Below, piece after piece: positions 1-5,554 of a stretch of 8,828 nt of DNA. Each line of letters begins with the position of its first letter. Position 1 is the stretch's first letter. The stretch lies in contig JAOXRV010000055.1 in assembly GCA_025800435.1 (NCBI GenBank), forward strand, positions 1 through 8,828, written 5' to 3'. A program made the translations under genes and the position numbers. The notes beneath the pieces were generated by a model that was not told the DNA's origin, ran no database searches, and saw nothing but the letters and a program-made list of their open reading frames with translations. This DNA comes from Cellvibrionaceae bacterium. Its GTDB lineage: Bacteria; Pseudomonadota; Gammaproteobacteria; Pseudomonadales; Cellvibrionaceae.

Positions 1-11
1 AACCTGACAGA

Positions 12-26
12 CACCTTCTGAAAAAC
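12..26. repeat. Left copy of an imperfect direct repeat flanking the low-GC block
   Basis: The 15-base string CACCTTCTGAAAAAC matches the 14-base string CACCTCTGAAAAAC at 2870-2883 except for one extra T. Both are in the same orientation, about 2.85 kb apart, and bracket the lower-GC accessory genes. The match is seen directly. That it marks insertion ends or a dispersed repeat family is inference, because no transposase or integrase is present. Confidence 0.4.
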
Positions 27-41
27 CGGTAACTGTCAGAT

Positions 42-59
42 CAGGTCTGAATTACTACA
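42..59 (+). repeat. Left arm of an 18-bp perfect inverted repeat
   Basis: The arm CAGGTCTGAATTACTACA is the exact reverse complement of 339-356. The two arms bound a 315-bp segment containing the 104-316 ORF. The match ends on both sides (60 against 338 and 41 against 357 do not pair), and I see no target-site duplication. On the minus strand the right arm covers the last two codons and stop of the small exported-protein gene, so the left arm looks like an inverted copy of that gene's 3' end. An 18-bp perfect match within about 350 bp is unlikely by chance. Confidence 0.85.
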
Positions 60-103
60 GCATTGAAGAGACTGAAGATAGCATAACAATTCCCAACGGA
101 ATT

Positions 104-316
104 ATGCCGCCAATTACGATTAAAAAATCTGATATCCAGTCAGCTCAGCTAATCAAGGAGGGAGATTCGAAATTATCTATTAATCGACTAATAAAGCCCA
201 ATATTTCCATAAACTTAAAAAAGCCTTTAGATTACTTTGGTCAGGAAACTCAAGAGATATCCGTATCGCTTAAAAATCCCGACACAGTAAGTATTTTTAA
301 CCAAGAGCCCAAGTAG
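104..316 (+). CDS. Doubtful small hypothetical ORF (70 codons), possibly a gene remnant
   Basis: I do not recognise this product. It encodes 70 residues, hydrophilic and rich in Ile, Lys, Ser and Asn, with alternating hydrophobic and polar residues that suggest beta strands. It has no signal peptide, membrane segment or cysteine. The reading frame is open from just after a stop at 5-7, but 8-103 holds no ATG, GTG or TTG in frame, so ATG at 104 is the first usual start. There is no convincing Shine-Dalgarno sequence before it, only a weak GGA about 5 bases upstream. Local GC is roughly one third, far below the right half of the window. It lies wholly inside the 18-bp inverted repeat pair. It may be a real small gene of a mobile segment, the 3' remnant of a longer broken gene, or a chance ORF in AT-rich DNA. 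Confidence 0.3.
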   Translation: MPPITIKKSDIQSAQLIKEGDSKLSINRLIKPNISINLKKPLDYFGQETQEISVSLKNPDTVSIFNQEPK

Positions 317-338
317 GCAATCAAACTCGGAGATTATT

Positions 339-356
339 TGTAGTAATTCAGACCTG
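339..356 (-). repeat. Right arm of the 18-bp perfect inverted repeat
   Basis: The arm TGTAGTAATTCAGACCTG is the exact reverse complement of 42-59. Read on the minus strand it supplies the last codons (Gln, Val), the TGA stop and nine following bases of the gene at 348-833. Inverting the segment between the arms would therefore leave that protein's C-terminus intact while changing what lies downstream. Confidence 0.85.
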
Positions 357-833
357 CTTAGCCATTTGGTAAAGAACTTTATCTTCATACTGGCCATAGG
401 CTGTATCTTTCAGTTCATAGCCAAGATGAGCGTATTTGCCTATAGACTCTAACCAGCGATGGTAATCTTTCAGCTCAGAGTCAGCCACCGGCGGAACGAG
501 TCTGGTTCCAGGCAGCAAAAGCTTGTCGTTCATCCAACGGTATCGCTGAGCATCGGACATAGATCGAAACTCAGCCTTAAACTTATCCAGTTGAGTTACT
601 TTGACTGCGCCAAAACTCTCTTCGGACACGGCCTCTTTACCGTTCAGCCCTGGCACTGTCACCATGTCATTTACCATGGCCTCTGCTTGCGAACCAGACA
701 TCAAGCTATTTATTACGCCCTCTTTTGTTGTTGAAGGATCTTGACCCAGCTCTTTGTGATCACCATTAACATTAACTAATAAAACGAGGCTTGCAAGCAA
801 GATGACGACAGCCATACGATATTTTTTAGACAT
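348..833 (-). CDS. Small secreted or membrane-anchored protein of unknown function (161 aa)
   Basis: I do not recognise the family. The N-terminus is a few basic residues (Lys-Lys-Tyr-Arg) followed by a hydrophobic stretch at about residues 7-23, then a polar, charged chain. This fits a signal peptide or single membrane anchor with the body in the periplasm. I see no lipobox cysteine; the protein has no cysteine at all. The C-terminal half is rich in charged and aromatic residues with helical character. The start was set at ATG 833, because GGAGGT (842-837) lies four bases upstream, whereas a GTG five codons earlier (848) has no ribosome-binding site and would place this motif inside the gene. 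It follows the NERD-helicase gene on the same strand after a gap of about 90 bases containing a small hairpin, so co-transcription is possible but unproven. Its 3' end is part of the 18-bp inverted repeat. Confidence 0.75.
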   Translation of the reverse strand: MSKKYRMAVVILLASLVLLVNVNGDHKELGQDPSTTKEGVINSLMSGSQAEAMVNDMVTVPGLNGKEAVSEESFGAVKVTQLDKFKAEFRSMSDAQRYRWMNDKLLLPGTRLVPPVADSELKDYHRWLESIGKYAHLGYELKDTAYGQYEDKVLYQMAKQV

Positions 834-836
834 CTT

Positions 837-842
837 ACCTCC
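837..842 (-). promoter_or_regulatory. Ribosome-binding site deciding the start of the 348-833 gene
   Basis: GGAGGT on the minus strand is a near-perfect Shine-Dalgarno sequence, with four bases between GGAGG and the ATG at 833. It rules against the in-frame GTG at 848, which lies upstream of the motif. Confidence 0.7.
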
Positions 843-905
843 GCTCACACACCGTTTGCAGCGTTATATTTTCCTATAAGCCTCTACATTTTCAATCAGG
901 GCAAA

Positions 906-921
906 GTGCCAGCTATGGCAC
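906..921 (-). terminator. Weak hairpin after the NERD-helicase gene, possible terminator
   Basis: On the minus strand GTGCCA, a TAGC loop and TGGCAC form a perfect 6-bp stem starting a few bases after the helicase stop codon. Only three T residues follow, so it is a weak intrinsic terminator at best. It may attenuate readthrough into the small exported-protein gene. Confidence 0.35.
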
Positions 922-924
922 AAG

Positions 925-2784
925 CTAACTAGCCAACATTTCACTCAGCTGATTTGTTCGGTGATGACAAACCAATAACTGTTCTTGAGCCCGTGTTAAA
1001 CCAACGTAGAGACGGCGCACATCATCGGCTAGATTAGCGTCTTGATCTTCCTGATAGCTAGATTGATAACTGCTATCAAGAATAATAACCGTGTCGAACT
1101 CTAAACCCTTACTGCTGGGAATCGGCATGACACTGACTCTTTCAGCATCTGGCTTATAACGCTTTTTGTATTGGCTGGTAGCAAGCCAAGCAGATGGAAT
1201 CCCATTATCCTTAAGAGCAGCCACCATCAGCTTACCTGCAGAACCACCTGGGTACAGTATTGCTATGTCTCTCCATGACTTTCCTTTTGCATGCCAAGCC
1301 TTTAAACAACGTATAGAAAATGCAACTTCCTCCTCAAGGCTACGAAAGCCTTTTACGAATGGCTCAGCACCACAGTTACCGGCTGCCTCTGGCTCAATTA
1401 GCGGAATTTCAGATTCGCCAGTCTGAGAAAAGTAGTCTTTAGCAAAATTATACGCAAACTCAATGATTTCTCGTGTATTACGATAATTCAATCGCAGTAT
1501 CGTAGTTCGCCCCTGGGCCTTAATGCCCACACTAGACAAGCTAAAACCAAGGCTCGATTTTCGCTTATAAATAGACTGTGCGTCATCGTATAGAAGAAGT
1601 AGTGAATCGGTATCTGGATCGACCATCTGGGCAATCAATGTTAGCCATTCCGCCTCAAAGTCATGCCCCTCATCGATTAGCACAGCGCCGTACTGCCCTT
1701 TTGGTATATGCCCTTTATCTACGGCATCAATCACAGTAGATACTTGCCTCTCCCAAACCGGGGCGTTCGAATTCATCAAATCAACATGATATGCCCTCAA
1801 CTGTTCACCACACCAATCATGAAAATGATAAACCTGCACCTTATCATTGATGCCTTTTTCGCTAATAAAGCTGCGAAGCCGAGCCGCAAGAGTAATATTG
1901 AAACAAAGTACCAAGATGGGCTTATTTAAAGCCTCTGCCAAATATAAACACCGGTATCCGAGAATTAAAGTCTTGCCAGAACCGGCAACGCCGTGAACAA
2001 CCCGATGGCCATCCCCCAAACTCCGAGCCAGCTGCTCTTGCTGAACATCCATGATTTTCACAATATCAGGCATGCTTTCGACTAATGTTGGCTCAAGCGC
2101 ATCTTCACCACTGTCTTCGCCAGCAAACAAGTCATCCTGTATCGACTCAATACGAATTTCAGGAAACAAGTGCCAACGGATGCGATCTATCTGAGGTAAG
2201 GTCAATTTATTGCCAAATTGGTAATTGAACATTCCCCATAATCGCTCTTGGAAGTCTTCAGCCGTCGCGCTATCCGTCATTTCATCCTGGCAGATCAACA
2301 GGTGGCCGGGCAGGAGCTTGTGGCGATGCTCTTCAGGTATGCCCTTATCGAGCTGCTTGCGCGTTATGTTTGTGAATACCGCGCCATATCCATATGGAAA
2401 GCATAATTTTCCCTTATGTTTCCCCATTAGCTGCTTCAACTGAGGGTCGCGCTCAAGCACCTGCAATACTTGGTAGCTGCACTGCCTAGCCTGCTCGATT
2501 GGATTACTCACGGTTTTACGCCCAGTAGGCGTTTCAAGTTCAACTTCCGAATGACTAATGCGCTTAATATTTGCTGCCTTCCAGTCTTTAACCTCCAGAA
2601 ACAGGATGCCGCGTGAAGGGTGCAGGACAATAAAATCAGGGTAACGACGCTTGGCCCCCAAAGGAATGTCAAACCAGCACAAATAGTCGTCCTCAAGAAG
2701 CCCCTCAAGGCGTCGAGCAAAGCGTTTTTCACCCGAGGTCATTCGGGAGATACAGGAACTAAGGGAGGGAATTAACTTAGCCAT
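925..2784 (-). CDS. NERD nuclease-related domain / UvrD-like SF1 helicase fusion protein
   Basis: The 619-residue cytoplasmic protein has two modules. The N-terminal part (about 10-115) fits a NERD nuclease-related domain, with an acidic residue in PDFIVLHP (49-56) and the EVK signature at 64-66, as in restriction-endonuclease-like folds. The C-terminal part (about 240-610) carries superfamily 1 helicase motifs in order: Walker A GVAGSGKT (265-272), Walker B LIDEGHDF (369-376), motif III YDDAQSIY (399-406), motif IV NYRNT with its arginine (433-437), motif V SSKGLEFDTVI (557-567) and motif VI YVGLTRAQ (593-600). All key ATPase residues are present, so it should be an active DNA translocase or helicase with a possible nuclease. 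Motif II has His where UvrD proteins usually have Gln. The start is supported by GAGGG (2793-2789) four bases before the ATG. Related fusions are of uncertain role, in DNA processing or possibly phage defence; the accessory context here fits either. The biological role is inference. Confidence 0.88.
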   Translation of the reverse strand: MAKLIPSLSSCISRMTSGEKRFARRLEGLLEDDYLCWFDIPLGAKRRYPDFIVLHPSRGILFLEVKDWKAANIKRISHSEVELETPTGRKTVSNPIEQARQCSYQVLQVLERDPQLKQLMGKHKGKLCFPYGYGAVFTNITRKQLDKGIPEEHRHKLLPGHLLICQDEMTDSATAEDFQERLWGMFNYQFGNKLTLPQIDRIRWHLFPEIRIESIQDDLFAGEDSGEDALEPTLVESMPDIVKIMDVQQEQLARSLGDGHRVVHGVAGSGKTLILGYRCLYLAEALNKPILVLCFNITLAARLRSFISEKGINDKVQVYHFHDWCGEQLRAYHVDLMNSNAPVWERQVSTVIDAVDKGHIPKGQYGAVLIDEGHDFEAEWLTLIAQMVDPDTDSLLLLYDDAQSIYKRKSSLGFSLSSVGIKAQGRTTILRLNYRNTREIIEFAYNFAKDYFSQTGESEIPLIEPEAAGNCGAEPFVKGFRSLEEEVAFSIRCLKAWHAKGKSWRDIAILYPGGSAGKLMVAALKDNGIPSAWLATSQYKKRYKPDAERVSVMPIPSSKGLEFDTVIILDSSYQSSYQEDQDANLADDVRRLYVGLTRAQEQLLVCHHRTNQLSEMLAS

Positions 2785-2869
2785 AAATCCCTCTACGCAT
2801 AAATTGAAAAAACTGACGACCTTCCATGATTGATACTCACATATACAACTTGGTTACTGCCTGCTAGGG

Positions 2870-2883
2870 CACCTCTGAAAAAC
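2870..2883. repeat. Right copy of the imperfect direct repeat
   Basis: CACCTCTGAAAAAC matches 12-26 with a one-base indel and sits 10 bp beyond the bioD stop codon, close to where GC changes from the accessory block to the biotin locus. Only these two copies were noticed in the window; none was seen in inverted orientation. Confidence 0.4.
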
Positions 2884-2893
2884 TCGACAAAAC

Positions 2894-3562
2894 TCAGGCT
2901 TTTGGCAACCCCAAAGCCGCTATATCCAACTCCGAACCCTGCTCATTCAGCCGCCCCAAACAGGGCGCGCGCATTTGTTCAGTTAAGCAATCAAACAGCC
3001 CATCGGCAGCGGCCCCAGCTGCCTCACCAGGTTGGGCAACCCAGCCGGCGAGTTTAAGCCCATCGGCGGCGATAGCTCCGGCGCTGAGTAGTGCTTGGCT
3101 AATACAGCCCGGATTTAGGCCAACCACCAAAATGACTGGCAGCTTTAGCTCAAGCGCCAACTTCGCCAAACGCTCGCGGGGGTTGAGTAGCTCGCCCCAG
3201 GCGCCCACGCCTTCGATCAAAGCGAAATCGTAACGCCCATACAAAGCCCCGCGACAATAACCCGCCAGGCGACTTGCACTTATATTTTTGCCCGCCCTAG
3301 CCGCTGCTAAATTGGGGGAATTACAATCGCTAAAGGGATAAGGATTGACCTGCTCATAGTCCAAATCGCCGCTCATGGCCTGTTGTAAGCGCAGCGCATC
3401 GCGGCTGCGTAAATCATCGCCACAGGGCTTGGCGCCAATTGCAACCGGCTTTAAGGCTAGGCTTAGCAACCCCGCCGCATTGGCCTGGGCCAATAGCGCG
3501 CAGCTGGCCGTGGTTTGGTCCACAGTCCAGTCGCTGGCACTAATAAAAAAGGTGTTCTTCAT
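2894..3562 (-). CDS. bioD: Dethiobiotin synthetase BioD, with a degenerate P-loop
   Basis: BioD closes the ureido ring of 7,8-diaminopelargonate using CO2 and ATP, the penultimate step of biotin synthesis, in the cytosol. The 222 residues align well with E. coli BioD: ASCALL (19-24), LKPVA with its substrate-binding lysine (37-41, Lys38), the DAL acidic site (Asp55), NPYPF (73-77), the EGVGAW motif (117-122) and LPVILVVG (141-148). The Mg2+ ligand positions (Thr17, Asp55, Glu117) are kept. The ATP P-loop, normally GTDTEVGKT, reads ASDWTVDQT at 9-17, so its last Gly is Asp15 and its Lys is Gln16. The adenine-contacting Asn after GWVA is Gln177. The frame is intact and the gene starts 15 bases after bioB with an AAGG ribosome-binding site, so the two are co-transcribed. 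It is BioD by descent. Activity is doubtful, and a changed function or a second bioD elsewhere are alternatives. Confidence 0.88.
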   Translation of the reverse strand: MKNTFFISASDWTVDQTTASCALLAQANAAGLLSLALKPVAIGAKPCGDDLRSRDALRLQQAMSGDLDYEQVNPYPFSDCNSPNLAAARAGKNISASRLAGYCRGALYGRYDFALIEGVGAWGELLNPRERLAKLALELKLPVILVVGLNPGCISQALLSAGAIAADGLKLAGWVAQPGEAAGAAADGLFDCLTEQMRAPCLGRLNEQGSELDIAALGLPKA

Positions 3563-3577
3563 ACCCGGCCTTTCGTG

Positions 3578-4642
3578 TTACTTAGCCGCATTATAAAAAA
3601 ACTTATCCTGTTTGGCTTCATTAACCGCCCCCATTAAATCAGCAGCCATTGTGGCATCATCATCCGCCCCACCCAACAGAGGCTCGCGGTTTATTCCCAA
3701 ACGCTCAAACAACTGGGCATCTTTGCCCTCACCGGGGTTGGCAGCGGTCAGTAATTTATCGCCCAAAAAAATCGAGTTGGCACCGGCCATAAAGGCCATG
3801 GCCTGCAGCTCATCGCTCATTTGCTCGCGCCCAGCGGACAGGCGCACATAGGATTTGGGCATAATAATGCGGGCCACGGCAATACTGCGCACAAACTCGA
3901 TGGGGTCGACATCGTCTATATTTTCCAGCGGTGTACCCTTGATGCGTATCAGCATATTAATCGGTACCGACTCGGGGTGGCTGGGCAAATTGGCCAGGTT
4001 TTGCAACAGGCCTATACGGTCGTTCTGATCTTCACCCATGCCTAAAATACCGCCACTGCACACCTTCATTCCCGCAGCACGCACATAGCCTAAAGTCTCC
4101 AAACGGTCGCCATAGCTGCGGGTAGTAATAATATCGCCATAGTACTCGGGCGAGGTATCCAGGTTGTGGTTGTAGTAATCCAGGCCGGCCTCGGCCAGTT
4201 CATCGGCCTGCTCGGCGCTGAGCATTCCCAAGGTCATACAGGTTTCCAGGCCCATGGCTTTTACCTCGCGCACCATGGCGCTGACATGGGGCATATCTTT
4301 TTTCTTGGGTGAGCGCCAGGCAGCGCCCATGCAAAAACGGGTGGCGCCCTTTGCTTTTGCATCCCGGGCCTCAGCCAGCACCTTCTCCAGCTGCATTAAA
4401 CGCTCTTTTTCAAGGCCGGTATCGTAGCGGGCACTCTGGGGACAGTAGGCGCAGTCTTCTGGGCAGGCACCTGTCTTAATTGAACAGAGGATACTCACCT
4501 GCACCTGGTTTGGGTCGAAGTGCTGGCGGTGCACGCACTGGGCCTGAAACATCAATTCGTTAAAAGGCAAGCGGTATAAATCGTCAATTTCGGCACGGCT
4601 CCAGTCGTGGCGCAACTCTGGAGCAAAGGGGGTGTCGCTCAT
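3578..4642 (-). CDS. bioB: Biotin synthase BioB
   Basis: BioB is a radical SAM enzyme that inserts sulfur into dethiobiotin to give biotin, usually as a cytosolic homodimer. This 354-residue protein is full length. The CxxxCxxC ligands of the [4Fe-4S]/SAM cluster are Cys60, Cys64 and Cys67. The [2Fe-2S] sulfur-donor cluster ligands are Cys104, Cys135, Cys195 and Arg267, each matching the E. coli positions with a constant offset of seven. Other family motifs include YYNHNLDTS (156-164), SGGILGMGE (196-204) and VRLSAGREQM (266-275). The start has AAGGA (4653-4649) six bases upstream. It is the first gene of a minus-strand bioB-bioD operon and diverges from comF over a 91-bp gap. Nothing is missing, in contrast to the partner BioD. 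Its codons and GC match the core part of the window. Confidence 0.98.
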   Translation of the reverse strand: MSDTPFAPELRHDWSRAEIDDLYRLPFNELMFQAQCVHRQHFDPNQVQVSILCSIKTGACPEDCAYCPQSARYDTGLEKERLMQLEKVLAEARDAKAKGATRFCMGAAWRSPKKKDMPHVSAMVREVKAMGLETCMTLGMLSAEQADELAEAGLDYYNHNLDTSPEYYGDIITTRSYGDRLETLGYVRAAGMKVCSGGILGMGEDQNDRIGLLQNLANLPSHPESVPINMLIRIKGTPLENIDDVDPIEFVRSIAVARIIMPKSYVRLSAGREQMSDELQAMAFMAGANSIFLGDKLLTAANPGEGKDAQLFERLGINREPLLGGADDDATMAADLMGAVNEAKQDKFFYNAAK

Positions 4643-4662
4643 GTTAAATCCTTGTTAAATCC
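4643..4662 (-). repeat. bioB: Tandem 9-bp repeat over the bioB ribosome-binding site
   Basis: On the minus strand GGATTTAAC occurs twice, 11 bases apart (4662-4654 and 4651-4643), the second directly before the bioB ATG. The second copy supplies part of the Shine-Dalgarno sequence AAGGA. The repeat could be chance, or could let an upstream ribosome-binding element compete with the proper one. Confidence 0.5.
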
Positions 4663-4699
4663 AACTTTGGGCTCTGGTACGCAAGCCGCTAATCCCTGC

Positions 4700-4727
4700 A
4701 TCATAAAAGCCCCACCACCACTGTCAA
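4700..4727 (-). promoter_or_regulatory. Sigma70-type promoter for the bioB-bioD operon
   Basis: On the minus strand a perfect -35 box TTGACA (4727-4722) is followed, after a 16-base spacer, by the -10 box TATGAT (4705-4700), one mismatch from consensus. Transcription would begin near 4693, giving a leader of about 50 bases before bioB. No BirA-type operator pair (TTGTAAACC and its complement) overlaps it. Its -35 box lies only a few bases from the comF start codon. Confidence 0.65.
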
Positions 4728-4733
4728 CCAAAA

Positions 4734-5456
4734 ATGAAAAAATGGTTAACCAAATCAATGGATGCACTTATTCCCCCCAGCTGTCTACTCTGTGGGGCAC
4801 CGGGCTCGGTGGTGTGTCGGCCCTGTTGGCGAGCACTGCCCTGGCTTGAGGGCTGCTGCCAGCTCTGCGCCCTGCCCCTGGCCAGTGGCGATTGCTGCCC
4901 CCAGTGCCTAAAACAGCCACCGCCGTTTCGGGCGAGCTTGTGCCTGTGGCAATACCAGTTCCCCATCGACCGTTTAATTCGCGGGTTTAAATTTCAGCAA
5001 CAGCGCGCCGCCGCCACCCTACTGGGCCGACAGCTGGGTCTCGCCTTTAGCCAAAGCCTGGCCCAGCGCCCTCTTGGCGATTGGCCCCAGGCCCTGGTCG
5101 CCGTGCCCAGCCACTGGCGTCGGCGGTTATTACTGGGCCAGCAACACAGTTACATTTTGGCCCGCCAATTGGCCCGGCAAAGCGGCCTGCCACTGCTGCC
5201 GGCACTGGCCAAAATTAAACCCAGCCACAGCCAGCGGGGCCTAAGCCGGCGCCAGCGCCAGCGCAACCTGGCCGGCAGCTTGGCGCTGCGGCGGCCGGTG
5301 GCTGGGGCTGGCATTGTGCTGGTGGATGATGTGATGACCACCACCAGCACCGCCAGGGCCGCCAGCCAAGTGCTACTGGATGGGGGCGCGGCCTGGGTTG
5401 AAGTGGCCTGTTTGGCCAGAACACCAGAGCTGCATGACCAATCACGCCAAGGTTAA
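4734..5456 (+). CDS. comF: ComF family protein (phosphoribosyltransferase-like)
   Basis: This 240-residue cytosolic protein belongs to the ComFC/GntX family, linked to DNA uptake and use of exogenous DNA in competent bacteria; its chemistry is poorly known. The N-terminus has a zinc-binding cysteine cluster: CLLC (17-20), CRPC (28-31), CQLC (42-45) and CPQC (55-58). The C-terminus has the phosphoribosyl-pyrophosphate-binding signature VLVDDVMTTTSTA (195-207), and the family HSQRGLSRRQRQRNL segment lies at 165-179. The length is typical. The ATG at 4734 has no clear Shine-Dalgarno sequence; a second ATG at 4758 has none either, and the first is kept because it retains the usual basic N-terminus. 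It diverges from bioB, an arrangement I recall in other gammaproteobacteria. Sampled rows of the gene reach well over 65% GC, the highest in the window. Confidence 0.93.
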   Translation: MKKWLTKSMDALIPPSCLLCGAPGSVVCRPCWRALPWLEGCCQLCALPLASGDCCPQCLKQPPPFRASLCLWQYQFPIDRLIRGFKFQQQRAAATLLGRQLGLAFSQSLAQRPLGDWPQALVAVPSHWRRRLLLGQQHSYILARQLARQSGLPLLPALAKIKPSHSQRGLSRRQRQRNLAGSLALRRPVAGAGIVLVDDVMTTTSTARAASQVLLDGGAAWVEVACLARTPELHDQSRQG

Positions 5457-5554
5457 ATTGGACACTGGCCGAGGGCCTAGGGGACAATGGACGCCATCGT
5501 CCAGCAAGGCTAGCCAGCCTTTGCCACTACAGAGTTTCGCGGGAAGTATTCAAT

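Noticed and set aside
42..356. Complete MITE or insertion sequence
   Set aside because: There is no target-site duplication beside the arms and no transposase, and one arm is part of the coding end of a neighbouring gene, so only the inverted repeat itself is claimed.
1..360. Integron cassette or attC site at the left end
   Set aside because: No paired RYYYAAC and GTTRRRY core sites in the right order surround the palindromes, and no integrase is present.
459..734. Plus-strand ORF opposite the small exported-protein gene
   Set aside because: It is antisense to a gene with a clear ribosome-binding site and signal peptide, has no ribosome-binding site of its own, and its product looks like no known family. 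Similar antisense or out-of-frame ORFs over the other genes were dismissed on the same grounds.
863..895. Promoter for the small exported-protein gene on the minus strand
   Set aside because: TTGAAA (895-890) and TATAAC (868-863) look like boxes but are 21 bases apart, too far for a normal sigma70 promoter.
4643..4752. BirA operator between bioB and comF
   Set aside because: TTGTTAAATCC (4652-4662) and GGTTAACC (4744-4751) each resemble a half-site, but they are about 80 bases apart and do not overlap the predicted promoter; BirA half-sites are normally separated by about 16 bases.
5488..5503. Hairpin TGGAC/GTCCA between comF and the synthase as a terminator
   Set aside because: The stem is only 5 bp and is not followed by a T-run.
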